A DNA stretch of 64,000 nucleotides from Neobacillus novalis NBRC 102450 (GTDB taxonomy: Bacteria > Bacillota > Bacilli > Bacillales > Cytobacillaceae). How positions within the stretch are numbered: the stretch's first letter is position 1; every line of letters begins with the position of its first letter. The notes below the pieces were generated by a model. That model saw only the letters and a program-made list of their open reading frames with translations, made no database searches and was not told the origin of the DNA. The position numbers and the translations under genes were made by a program. The stretch is taken from assembly GCF_001591805.1 (NCBI RefSeq), contig NZ_BCVP01000017.1, forward strand, positions 1-64,000, in the 5' to 3' direction. Of this stretch, positions 52,450 to 59,488 are shown one piece after another.

Positions 52450-53385
52450 TCAACCGTTTAAATGTACCTCATAAAGTTTTTTCGCCGTTTTTTCAATGAA
52501 ATCCAATTGCGCCAATTGATTCCGCCAATTTTCCGGAATGGCGGAAACGCCGTAGAATGCTCCGGCAAGCTGCCCATAAATAGCACCGGTTGTATCTGAA
52601 TCATCGCCCAGATTCACCACTTTTAGTAAGCCTTCTTTAAAATTATCCGACATATAATAGGCCCACAGGGCTGCTTCCAATGAGTGGACCACGTAGCCAC
52701 TCCCATTAATTTGCGGCGGCTGCTTCTGTTTGAACGAACCTTCCGCCACTACTTTTATATTCTGACTTAAAGGCCGGCCGATTTTTCCTTCAATCAAACG
52801 AACATATTCAGTTGAAAGAAGATAGTCCTTTGAATCCCCGTTAGCGGCACCTGCAATGAGTGCGCCGAAGTAATAGCAGGCATCGATTGTTTCTTCAGCT
52901 TGATGTGTGGTCCTGGAACTTTCACCGGAAAAATAAATCGCTTTTTCCAGGTCATTCGACCAAAATAGAGGAACGGGTGAAAGCCTCATGATGGAGCCAT
53001 TTCCTGCTCTGAATGGATCAGTTGAACCGCTGAATGGTTCCCCTGTCTTCTGGTAACGCAGAAGAGCTTCTCTTGTGGCGATTCCAATATCGAAACATTC
53101 GCCAATACTGCTCAGATAGCCCTCTTGGTACCAGCGAATATAGCGCTGCATTTGATCCTCGGCATTAAAACCGTTACTTTCGATGATGCTTTCGGCCAAG
53201 CATAAAGCCATGGAGGTATCATCCGTCCATTCCCCGGGCTTCAGCTGAAAAGGCCCGCCGCCAATCATATCAGTTACAGGGGCAAATGTACCGGGCGGGG
53301 AAAATTCAACAGCGGCACCGACACAATCTCCAACCGCTAAACCGATAAGACTTCCGACAAATCTATCTCTTCTTAACAATTTCAT
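52450..53385 (-). CDS. ADP-ribosylglycohydrolase family protein
   Basis: This all-helical enzyme of 311 residues belongs to the DraG/ARH family, which removes ADP-ribose from proteins or small molecules using two Mg2+. Metal-binding motifs are intact: GLAVGDCVGAAVEF near the start, GEWTDDTSMALCLAES, and the C-terminal NLGDDSDTTGAIYGQLAGA. The start at 53385 has GGGAAGGGAG. A longer in-frame extension upstream is an artefact of decayed cupin DNA and should not be included. No ADP-ribosyltransferase gene is nearby, so the substrate is unknown. Confidence 0.88.
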   Translation of the reverse strand: MKLLRRDRFVGSLIGLAVGDCVGAAVEFSPPGTFAPVTDMIGGGPFQLKPGEWTDDTSMALCLAESIIESNGFNAEDQMQRYIRWYQEGYLSSIGECFDIGIATREALLRYQKTGEPFSGSTDPFRAGNGSIMRLSPVPLFWSNDLEKAIYFSGESSRTTHQAEETIDACYYFGALIAGAANGDSKDYLLSTEYVRLIEGKIGRPLSQNIKVVAEGSFKQKQPPQINGSGYVVHSLEAALWAYYMSDNFKEGLLKVVNLGDDSDTTGAIYGQLAGAFYGVSAIPENWRNQLAQLDFIEKTAKKLYEVHLNG

Positions 53386-53389
53386 CGCT

Positions 53390-53641
53390 CCCTTCCCTAC
53401 AGCAATTCGACAGAGACGTTCCATTTCCTGCAACTGGGACAAGGATCCTGCCCCTACGTCCCACTGCAATTGATGCAGGGACACTTGCGCACCAACTGAA
53501 CGTATCTCCTTCCTCAAATATAAATGAGTCTTCGCCTTGTTCCGCAAGAATTTTCCCCTTAAGGACTAAATGGCATTCTTCACCTTTATGATTGCTTTTG
53601 GTATCTTTATATAGAAAACAAATATTCATATGAGAAAACAT
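53390..53641 (-). pseudogene. Cupin-domain remnant, C-terminus destroyed by repeat DNA
   Basis: The minus strand encodes NHKGEECHLVLKGKILAEQ then FEEGDTFSW, the cupin core of HTH-cupin regulators (metal-site His/Glu and GD motif). The N-terminal HTH part is missing. After SWCASVP the sequence becomes nonsense across a GC-rich repeat (53436-53462). It is a fragment of a regulator or cupin enzyme broken on both sides, just upstream of the ADP-ribosylglycohydrolase gene. Confidence 0.6.
53436..53462. repeat. GC-rich palindromic repeat inside the cupin remnant
   Basis: GGGAC...GTCCC enclose AAGGATCCTGCCCC, matching the repeat family seen at 1072, 2790, 58107 and 59166. Confidence 0.55.
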
Positions 53642-53732
53642 ATACTATTTCTTGTTTCTAAATATGAAATATTTGTTTAAATAAATTTTTTCTGTTTAAA
53701 ATACATTTGTTGAATACAAGGAGGATACCAGA

Positions 53733-54377
53733 ATGGAAACCCAAATGATTTATGAACTGCGCCGCCCAAAGAATGTGATTCCAGGGAAGAAGTATCCTGC
53801 ATTGTTTGTCATGCATGGGATTGGCAGTAATGAACACAACATGCTTTCATTGGTTGATGGGTTAGAGGATTTCTTTTATATATTTAGTGTAAGGGGACAT
53901 CTATCCCAAGGGCCCGGGTACGCTTACTTTACTATCGAGGGTTACGGCAAACCACATCGAGAAGTATTTGATGAAGGGATCGATAAATTAACACACTTCA
54001 TTGATTATGCATCTAAAACGTATCCACTTGATTCAAACCAATTATACTTATTAGGTTTCAGTCAGGGAGCAATTGTTTCTATGACTTTAGCGTTAACACT
54101 TGATAACAAAATAAAAGGTGTTGTCGCATTAAGCGGATATATCCCTCTATTTGTAAAAGAAGAATACACTATTAATCCTGGTAAAAATTTATCTGTTTTT
54201 ATCTCACATGGGGAATTCGATCAGGTTCTGCCATTTGAATGGGGTAAGGAAAATGTAGAATATTTCACTAAGTTAGGTATTCCTGTAACGTTTAATACGT
54301 ATTCTGAAGGACACACAGTAAGTGAAAAAAATCTACAAGATTTTCAAACATGGCTATTAAATGATATACAAAAATAA
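53733..54377 (+). CDS. Phospholipase/carboxylesterase (alpha/beta hydrolase, MhqD-like)
   Basis: This 214-residue alpha/beta hydrolase of the phospholipase/carboxylesterase family has the oxyanion region VMHGIGSNEHNM, catalytic Ser110 in GFSQG, Asp163 in GEFDQV and His194 in EGHTV. It is a cytosolic esterase. B. subtilis MhqD is of this type and belongs to the quinone-responsive MhqR regulon. Here the next gene, 25 nt downstream, encodes an aromatic ring-cleavage dioxygenase, which supports a role in aromatic or quinone detoxification. Start ATG with CAAGGAGG. Confidence 0.85.
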   Translation: METQMIYELRRPKNVIPGKKYPALFVMHGIGSNEHNMLSLVDGLEDFFYIFSVRGHLSQGPGYAYFTIEGYGKPHREVFDEGIDKLTHFIDYASKTYPLDSNQLYLLGFSQGAIVSMTLALTLDNKIKGVVALSGYIPLFVKEEYTINPGKNLSVFISHGEFDQVLPFEWGKENVEYFTKLGIPVTFNTYSEGHTVSEKNLQDFQTWLLNDIQK

Positions 54378-54402
54378 ATAATAACAAAGGGGGGAAATGA
54401 AG

Positions 54403-55182
54403 ATGATACCATCATTATTTGTAGCTCATGGTTCACCATTGCTTGCAATCGAGAATAATGAGTACACAAAATTTTTAACTCAATTGGGGCAAAATATGCC
54501 TCGGCCTAAAGCGGTTATTTTATTTTCAGCTCATTGGGAATCTAACGTCCAAAAGGTTAGCGATGTTGACCAATATAGCACGATCTATGATTTCGGCGGG
54601 TTTGATGAAGCTCTCTACAAAATTCAATACCCTGCTCATGGTAATCAACAAATTGCCAAAGAAATAGAGGGATTATTTACTGAGAGTGGAGTACCCTTTG
54701 AATTTGATACACAACGTGGTTTGGATCATGGGGCTTGGATTGTTCTCCGCTTACTTTATCCAAATGCAGATATCCCAGTCATCTCCATGTCCGTCAATTC
54801 TAGACTTACCCCAGAAGAGCAATATAAAATTGGGAAGACTTTGTCAGCATTACGAGCTCAGGACATTTTAGTCATTGCCAGTGGAGGTACAGTGCATAAC
54901 CTCAGAGCAGTAAAGTGGAATGATAATGGACAGGTTGATCAATGGGCACTAGAATTTGAAGATTGGTTAGCATATCATTTGGAGAAATGGGATCTAACAA
55001 CACTTTTTAAATATGATTCTTTGGCTCCAAATGCAGAAATTGCTGTACCTCCCTATGGATCAGAACACTTTATCCCTATTTTTTATGCGATGGGAGCAGC
55101 AGACGATAGCCGCAATGCTACATTACTTCACCGCAGTTTTCGATATGGCAATCTTAGTCACAGCGTATGGCAGTTTGGATAA
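54403..55182 (+). CDS. Class III extradiol ring-cleavage dioxygenase (LigB/YgiD type)
   Basis: This enzyme of 259 residues belongs to the LigB superfamily, which opens catechol-type rings using a single divalent metal. Metal-site histidines are His9 (VAHGSP), His44 (SAHWES) and the His in GSEHFIPIF, with a further conserved His109 (RGLDHGAW). ATG 54403 is at the right distance from AAGGGGGG; ATG 54397 is too close. It forms an apparent two-gene operon with the carboxylesterase. It is not related in fold to the MhqO/MhqE dioxygenases of B. subtilis, but could fill the same role. The substrate is unknown. Confidence 0.85.
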   Translation: MIPSLFVAHGSPLLAIENNEYTKFLTQLGQNMPRPKAVILFSAHWESNVQKVSDVDQYSTIYDFGGFDEALYKIQYPAHGNQQIAKEIEGLFTESGVPFEFDTQRGLDHGAWIVLRLLYPNADIPVISMSVNSRLTPEEQYKIGKTLSALRAQDILVIASGGTVHNLRAVKWNDNGQVDQWALEFEDWLAYHLEKWDLTTLFKYDSLAPNAEIAVPPYGSEHFIPIFYAMGAADDSRNATLLHRSFRYGNLSHSVWQFG

Positions 55183-55199
55183 TGTTCCGGAAATGATAA

Positions 55200-55388
55200 A
55201 AATCGAGTCATAAAAATGTAAAACGTATTAGCTGGAATACTACCATATAATCAACTGGAACAAGAATTATTAACAAAACGTAATTGGTTCGACCTAAAAA
55301 GTTGTAAAAAGATTGTTTAACCAAACCGGCAGGCCTTAGTGGAGGGTACAAAAAAAGCTACGTTTTTTGAAGATATTAATTAGCTAAC
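55200..55388. other. Intergenic gap with possible gene remnant
   Basis: A plus-strand stretch from about 55221 to 55320 reads NVLAGILPYNQLEQELLTKRNWFDL without a start codon and ends in TAA. It may be the tail of a lost gene. Nothing else is visible before the terminator. Confidence 0.25.
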
Positions 55389-55390
55389 AT

Positions 55391-55441
55391 CAAAAAAGAC
55401 GACTCAAAATCATATTCCTGAATTTTAGAGTCGTCTTTTTT
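55391..55441. terminator. Bidirectional terminator after dioxygenase and YjcZ genes
   Basis: AAAAAAGACGACTC pairs with GAGTCGTCTTTTTT over a 22-nt loop. A near copy, including its loop, lies at 58024-58071. Confidence 0.85.
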
Positions 55442-55481
55442 ATTAATTGTCTTTCTAAACTGCACCTGTATTCTGTACAAT

Positions 55482-55616
55482 TTAGAAGCGCATGAAAGAT
55501 GTTCCTACGATAATCAGTAGAATGAATAATACAACGATTAATACAAAAGTACTGCCGCCGCCATAGCCGCCACCGTAGCCGTAACCTCCGTCATAACCAT
55601 ATGATCCCCAACACAT
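55482..55616 (-). CDS. YjcZ-family sporulation peptide (44 aa)
   Basis: This 44-residue peptide starts [20 protein letters not shown] and ends in one hydrophobic helix [23 protein letters not shown]. The Gly/Tyr-rich head with a C-terminal membrane segment is the hallmark of the YjcZ/YjcM family of small spore proteins. A GGCGGTGA ribosome-binding site precedes the ATG. It is probably membrane-bound in the developing spore. It is one of three related copies in this region. Confidence 0.85.
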   Translation of the reverse strand: MCWGSYGYDGGYGYGGGYGGGSTFVLIVVLFILLIIVGTSFMRF

Positions 55617-55739
55617 ATTTTTTCACCGCCTATAGGAATATTAGAGGAAAAACACTCTTCTATGTATATATATTTCATTATGTAAGGGTTGATTGGACAA
55701 TCTTCATAGTTCAGGAGAAATATCATCAAACTGATTAAA

Positions 55740-55870
55740 AAATTACTAAAAAAAAAAAGAAGCATCTGCAACAAATGCAAACGCTTCTTCGGAGGATACT
55801 ATTTGTGGTGTTGATATCGGTGGTAGTAATAACATATGCAATGGAACTAAAAAGGATTGGACAAGTGACA
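55740..55870. repeat. Upstream part of duplicated YjcZ unit, copy A
   Basis: A hairpin-containing segment (AAGAAGCATCTGCAACAAATG...CGCTTCTTCGGAGGA) followed by GGTAGTAATA-CATATGCAA recurs at about 56575-56700. Together with the upstream yjcZ-like gene it forms a duplicated unit. Confidence 0.7.
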
Positions 55871-55951
55871 GATTAGGATGTTTTCTTTTATCTGTCTACT
55901 ATAAAGGGATCCTATCACTCATGGAAACCCGTGTTTAAATCATTTGCTTAC

Positions 55952-56089
55952 TTAGAATCCGCGTCGTCTTCTTTCGAATTCAAACCGTCTTCTTCTCTCA
56001 AATTCAATTTCAAAGGGGAAAAACCGTCTTCTTCTAAAGCCGTCACGAAAAAATACGTCTCTTCGACCAAATCCTCTAAATCCAAACAT
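55952..56089 (-). CDS. Arg/Phe-rich small protein (45 aa), probable spore protein
   Basis: This 45-residue highly basic peptide starts MFGFRGFGRRDVFFRDGF and continues with repeated RRRRFFPF/RRRRFEFE blocks to a GF end. ATG 56089 lies 9 nt after GGGAGG; ATG 56098 touches the site and is less likely. Composition (Arg, Phe, Glu) is unlike any enzyme and suits spore-coat or nucleic-acid-associated peptides. It lies among YjcZ-type genes on the same strand. The opposite strand is also open but encodes a low-complexity Ser/Lys sequence, which I reject. Function unknown. Confidence 0.6.
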   Translation of the reverse strand: MFGFRGFGRRDVFFRDGFRRRRFFPFEIEFERRRRFEFERRRRGF

Positions 56090-56168
56090 TTTATTCATCC
56101 TCCCTTCATTGCAGATGTTTATATTCAATAGGACTGATTAACTCAACCTGCCCTTAGTTTTATACAAT

Positions 56169-56255
56169 TCAGTAGCCCATAAAAGCAGTTCCTACAATAA
56201 TTAGTAGAATGAACAATACAACGATTAACGCAAAACCCATTCCCATTCCATCCAT
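56169..56255 (-). CDS. YjcZ-family micro-peptide (28 aa)
   Basis: This 28-residue peptide, [19 protein letters not shown]..., ends IVGTAFMGY. It has a well-placed GGAGGTGTT ribosome-binding site. It is the hydrophobic YjcZ helix with only a short Met/Gly head. It lies between the intact and the broken YjcZ genes, and all share the [12 protein letters not shown] segment, showing local gene duplication. Confidence 0.75.
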   Translation of the reverse strand: MDGMGMGFALIVVLFILLIIVGTAFMGY

Positions 56256-56332
56256 GAATAACACCTCCAGCAATTATTTAATTAAACGTACTACTCAATG
56301 GCAAAAATCATACCGTTAGGTTTAATAACGAC

Positions 56333-56446
56333 CTAACAGAAGCTGGAAAGTACGATAATTAACAAAATGAATAATACAACGATTAATACAAAAGTACTGC
56401 CACCGCCCTAGCCGTAACCTCCCTCGTAACCATATGCATAACCCAT
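56333..56446 (-). pseudogene. YjcZ-family gene with an in-frame stop
   Basis: The frame starts MGYAYGYEGGYG, then hits TAG at 56408-56410, then continues [24 protein letters not shown] to a second stop. The sister gene has TAC (Tyr) at the same place, so one substitution explains the break. The ribosome-binding site and all other codons are intact, which points to very recent inactivation or a sequence error. Confidence 0.8.
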
Positions 56447-56574
56447 ATCTTTCACCACCTATTGAGAAATTAGAGGGAAAACAATTTACCCTATATTTAT
56501 ATTTCATAGGACGAGGGTTGATTGGACATACATCCTAAGTGAAGGGAAATATTCGTGAACTGTTTTGAAACCTT

Positions 56575-56700
56575 CTAAAAATGAAAAGAAGCATCTGCAA
56601 TAAATGCATACGCTTCTTCGGAGGAAAAAATATTTGGAACTGGTTCGGAGGTAGTAATATCATATGCAATCGAACGAAAAAGGAATGGACAAGTGCTGAT
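56575..56700. repeat. Upstream part of duplicated YjcZ unit, copy B
   Basis: Matches 55740-55870 at most positions, including the AAGAAGCATCTGCAA hairpin and the CATATGCAA tract. Confidence 0.7.
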
Positions 56701-56842
56701 TTTAAAAAGTTTTGCAGATGGGCTTTATAGAAAGACAGATAGATTTAATATTTCCACTAATCCCCTATTATACTTGTCCATAACGATATTTAATTATATA
56801 CATATAATGTCATATGTTTCATTAGAAATTGGGGGTGAAAAA

Positions 56843-57094
56843 ATGTCGGTTGGACATTATTATGGAATGTGTCATAGACACATAGGCAGAGCGGTTGAAA
56901 TCAGAACCCATGACGGAAGAATTCATAGGGGAATCATACATCGTGTCTCCAGAGACAGAGTTTTTCTTCAACCACTGGGACGTCCTAGAAACCTAGGCGG
57001 TTTTGGTTATGGAGGCTGGGGCTGGGGCTTTGGCGCTGGTATCGCGTTAGGTTTTATTGCTTCATTTGCAGTACTTTCTTTCTTCTTTTGGTAG
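56843..57094 (+). CDS. Small Gly-rich membrane-tail protein (83 aa)
   Basis: This 83-residue protein starts at ATG 56843 behind GGGGGTGA; a longer frame upstream lacks a good start. The first 50 residues (HRHIGRAVEIRTHDGRIHRGIIHRVSRDRVFLQPL) look like a small beta-barrel of SH3 or LSM type. A Gly/Trp/Phe-rich hydrophobic tail (GGFGYGGWGWGFGAG then ALGFIASFAVLSFFFW) could insert in a membrane or coat. Similar short proteins occur in Bacillus spore-associated loci. The function is unknown, and neighbouring YjcZ genes support a sporulation role. Confidence 0.65.
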   Translation: MSVGHYYGMCHRHIGRAVEIRTHDGRIHRGIIHRVSRDRVFLQPLGRPRNLGGFGYGGWGWGFGAGIALGFIASFAVLSFFFW

Positions 57095-57113
57095 CGAATT
57101 TGATGATCCATTA

Positions 57114-57145
57114 AAAACAGACGAGAATTTTTTTCGTCTGTTTAT
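57114..57145. terminator. Terminator between convergent genes
   Basis: AAACAGACGA pairs with TCGTCTGTTT over a T-rich loop. It lies 20 nt after the 83-residue gene and just after the end of the DUF2268 gene on the other strand. Confidence 0.8.
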
Positions 57146-57161
57146 TTTCCGTTTTATAGTA

Positions 57162-57941
57162 CTATCTTATTATTTGAGCAATATAATCTGGGTTGATATT
57201 TAGGAGATCCTTACTTGTTTTGTTAGTTGCTTCAATATAATTTTTAACCAAATAATATCCAACACTGTACCCTGCCATTTTCGGATAGAAACGTAATCCA
57301 TACAATATGTTTTGATGTGTAATATCACTTTTTAGAATATTTCTATTTGGGAACACTATGTTATTCCACATTTTCTTTAGTTCTTCATTGGAATAATAGG
57401 ATGTCCACGCAGCTAAAAATTCTTCACCCATTCTTTCACGTACTGCATTTTCAGCTAATCCTTCCAAAATGATTGTATCCAACAATACATAATCATCTTC
57501 GTCTTTTTGATACTTGGATAACCGACAAACATGGTTATACTCATGTGTAAACAATGCCCTTATTTCATTTCCTAAGTTATCTTCTGAAATAAATAAAAGT
57601 AGTTTATCTTTGAAGGCCAAACCTGATTTTCCGTTGAAATCCTGTTTTAATTTTCGGTTGTGTATATCTGATGGAAAAATAAAGATAGGGATATTTGGCC
57701 CTTCCCACGCTTTTTGAAGTCGCAGGTTTTCCTCTTGTACTATCTCCCATACTTTATTCTTTTGTAACTTTCTCACTACCTCGTTTCCGTTCCTGAGAGG
57801 ATAATACATTCCATATTGAGTTAAGTAATCGTAGATTTCGGAAGCCGAAGCATCCCCAAAGTGTACTATTAACTTTTCACATATTTCAATTGGTTTATGA
57901 TATGAATCGTGTAACCACTGATCTGTTCTAATCACTCCCAT
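57162..57941 (-). CDS. DUF2268 putative zinc-dependent protease
   Basis: This protein of 259 residues has the zinc-protease motif HEYNH (HExxH) in ALFTHEYNHVCRL and a downstream Glu in LEGLAENAVRERMG that could be the third metal ligand, as in gluzincin-like DUF2268 proteins. ATG 57941 has AGGGGTG at good spacing and is preferred to the start 45 bases upstream. No signal peptide is seen, so it is probably cytosolic. Its neighbours give no clue to substrate. Confidence 0.82.
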   Translation of the reverse strand: MGVIRTDQWLHDSYHKPIEICEKLIVHFGDASASEIYDYLTQYGMYYPLRNGNEVVRKLQKNKVWEIVQEENLRLQKAWEGPNIPIFIFPSDIHNRKLKQDFNGKSGLAFKDKLLLFISEDNLGNEIRALFTHEYNHVCRLSKYQKDEDDYVLLDTIILEGLAENAVRERMGEEFLAAWTSYYSNEELKKMWNNIVFPNRNILKSDITHQNILYGLRFYPKMAGYSVGYYLVKNYIEATNKTSKDLLNINPDYIAQIIR

Positions 57942-58020
57942 ATCAGCACCCCTAACTACATAGTTCATTAAAAATACATTATGCACTTAGCATATAAACG
58001 TTCCGAACCCTTTTTCTTTA

Positions 58021-58106
58021 ATCAAAAAAGACGACTTAAATTCATATTCCTGAATTTTTAGAGTCGTCTTTTATCCTGTGTTCTGTACAATTTAGAAGCG
58101 CATGAA
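58021..58106. repeat. Truncated copy of the terminator and yjcZ 3' end
   Basis: This segment repeats 55389-55497 with a small internal deletion: terminator arms, its loop (CATATTCCTGAATTTT), then GTTCTGTACAATTTAGAAGCGCATGAA, the last codons of the intact yjcZ-type gene. It stops abruptly where a GC-rich repeat begins. Confidence 0.75.
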
Positions 58107-58166
58107 GGAACAGGCTCCTCGTCCCATTTTTACTAATTCGCCAAGCGGGACAAGGAGCCTGTCCCC
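58107..58166. repeat. GC-rich inverted repeat pair spanning the MTAN-like gene 3' end
   Basis: GGAACAGGCTCCTCGTCCC (58107-58125) and the inverted GGGACAAGGAGCCTGTCCCC (58147-58166) form a near-perfect 19-bp stem around a 21-nt loop that contains the stop codon of the gene on the minus strand. Confidence 0.8.
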
Positions 58167-58990
58167 ATGGCCTTGACAATCTCAATGGCAAATTCGGCAC
58201 AATATCGCCCGGCGGTTACTAAAGCTTCTATTTTATCCCCTGAAACTTCAGAGTTTGAGACGGTTCTGACTGATAGGAAGGGAATGTTGAAGCCTTTTGC
58301 TACTTGTGCAACGGATGCAGCTTCCATTTCTTCGACACTTGTACCTGCATTCTTGTGGAACCATTGAATTCGGTCTACTTCCCTGTTCCAAAAATCGGAA
58401 CTGCCAACTTTCCCAGCCACTACTTTCCCATGTCTATACTTAGGGGCGGCACGTAACGCTGCTTTCACAAGGGCGGGGTCGCTTTTAAAGGCTGCGTACT
58501 CCTTTATTTCCCCATTTTCTCTCATTTCTGTTTCGACGAATTTCCATGTTTTCGGACGAATTCCCTGACCATCATCTAAATGCTCCGACCTAAGCCTGCC
58601 GATATTCATCACCTCTACACCAATCACAGAATCAAATACATGGAGCTTCGGGTCATGTCCTCCTGCCGCTCCTTGATTAATAATCGTCCGAGGATGATAG
58701 TGTTCGATCAGTAATGCGGTGGAAGCAGCCGCATTTACCATGCCAATTCCGGTTCTTGAAATGACGACGGGAATCCCCTTTATTTTTCCAATATAATAGG
58801 TATAATTACCATGGGTTTCTTGTTTATAGTGGCCCATTTCTTTAAGAAGAACAGAAATCTCAATATCCATCGCCCCTTGAACAGCAATGGGCAGATTGTC
58901 TTTTTGGTGGCTGCGTGCTGCTTCCTTTGTGGAAGGAAATCCAGCTAGAAAAAATGCCATCATCATTAGTAACGCCGTAACAAACCTCAT
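58133..58990 (-). CDS. Exported MTA/SAH nucleosidase-like protein
   Basis: This protein of 285 residues has an N-terminal signal peptide (MRFVTALLMMMAFFLAGFPS) and a purine nucleosidase/phosphorylase fold like MTAN. The acid Glu (GAMDIEISVL) and ribose-binding Glu (VEEMEAASVAQVA) are kept. The catalytic Asp of the RxxSD motif is Asn here (VRTVSNSE), so normal MTAN catalysis is doubtful. ATG 58990 follows TAGGAGGAGG. The last ten or so codons (GTGSLSRLAN) lie in a GC-rich repeat, so the natural C-terminus was probably replaced. An extracellular nucleosidase or a nucleoside-binding protein are both possible. Confidence 0.78.
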   Translation of the reverse strand: MRFVTALLMMMAFFLAGFPSTKEAARSHQKDNLPIAVQGAMDIEISVLLKEMGHYKQETHGNYTYYIGKIKGIPVVISRTGIGMVNAAASTALLIEHYHPRTIINQGAAGGHDPKLHVFDSVIGVEVMNIGRLRSEHLDDGQGIRPKTWKFVETEMRENGEIKEYAAFKSDPALVKAALRAAPKYRHGKVVAGKVGSSDFWNREVDRIQWFHKNAGTSVEEMEAASVAQVAKGFNIPFLSVRTVSNSEVSGDKIEALVTAGRYCAEFAIEIVKAMGTGSLSRLAN

Positions 58991-59165
58991 CCAATGACCT
59001 CCTCCTAAGTCGGAATCCTCCAACTTGATGGTGCAACATACTACCGTTCGATTTAGGTTATATTATCTTTCAGTGAAGACGAATCTATCCAACAGCACGA
59101 GAGTATTCTTTTTGGCAATGATTTTACCTTCCGTAAAATTGCTTAATGGGCGTTGATAGTTCCAC

Positions 59166-59252
59166 GGACGAGGTACTGGCTCCCTGTCCCAGTTTTATTA
59201 TACGAGTTAATTTTACTGTCCCCAAGGACCTCTCACGGGACACGGGACGGTC
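59166..59252. repeat. Cluster of GC-rich repeat elements
   Basis: Two adjacent members lie here: GGACGAGG...CCCTGTCCC (59166-59190), and a second with CCCCAAGGACC...GGGACACGGGAC (59218-59252). No gene is present in the gap between the MTAN-like gene and the GH65 promoter. Confidence 0.55.
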
Positions 59253-59314
59253 CGAGACCACTGAAGGGTACAGTTTTCGACAAACTTTGTCATAATTCTT
59301 CCACAATTAATTAT

Positions 59315-59343
59315 TTGACAAAGTGAGGATAGCGTTCTATACT
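59315..59343 (+). promoter_or_regulatory. Sigma-A promoter of the GH65 operon
   Basis: A perfect TTGACA (59315-59320) and TATACT (59338-59343) are separated by 17 bp, placing the transcription start near 59350, immediately before the first operator. Confidence 0.85.
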
Positions 59344-59358
59344 AAATTTGTAACAGTT

Positions 59359-59470
59359 ACTAAAACGTTTTCGGAAACAAGTATATTTTTTTCTAAAAAA
59401 ACTAAAACGTTTTCATTCAATCATTAGAACTAATCTTTAAATTTTTTTACCAGAAAACTAAAACGTTTTC
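59359..59470 (+). promoter_or_regulatory. Three identical LacI-type operators in the GH65 leader
   Basis: ACTAAAACGTTTTC occurs at 59359-59372, 59401-59414 and 59457-59470, all in the same orientation. Its AAAACGTTTT core is a palindrome with a central CG, typical of LacI-family operators. The centres are 42 and 56 bp apart. All lie downstream of the promoter and the last is 18 nt before the gene, so repression by roadblock or looping is likely. The regulator is not in the window. Confidence 0.8.
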
Positions 59471-59488
59471 GAAGGGAGTTATTTCAAC

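Noticed and set aside
53386-53547. N-terminal extension of the ADP-ribosylglycohydrolase
   Set aside because: The extension runs through cupin-remnant and repeat DNA, while ATG 53385 has a strong ribosome-binding site and starts at the family's usual N-terminus.
55931-56131. Plus-strand Ser/Lys-rich frame of 66 codons
   Set aside because: Low-complexity antisense of the Arg/Phe-rich peptide gene, without a ribosome-binding site.
59124-59306. Minus-strand 60-codon frame upstream of the GH65 gene
   Set aside because: It consists mainly of the GC-rich repeats and covers the repeat cluster just before the promoter; no homology or ribosome-binding site was seen.
59359-59470. The three ACTAAAACGTTTTC sites as cre elements
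   Set aside because: They miss the TG...CA ends of cre, and triple identical copies argue for a dedicated LacI-type regulator, though CcpA cross-binding is not excluded.
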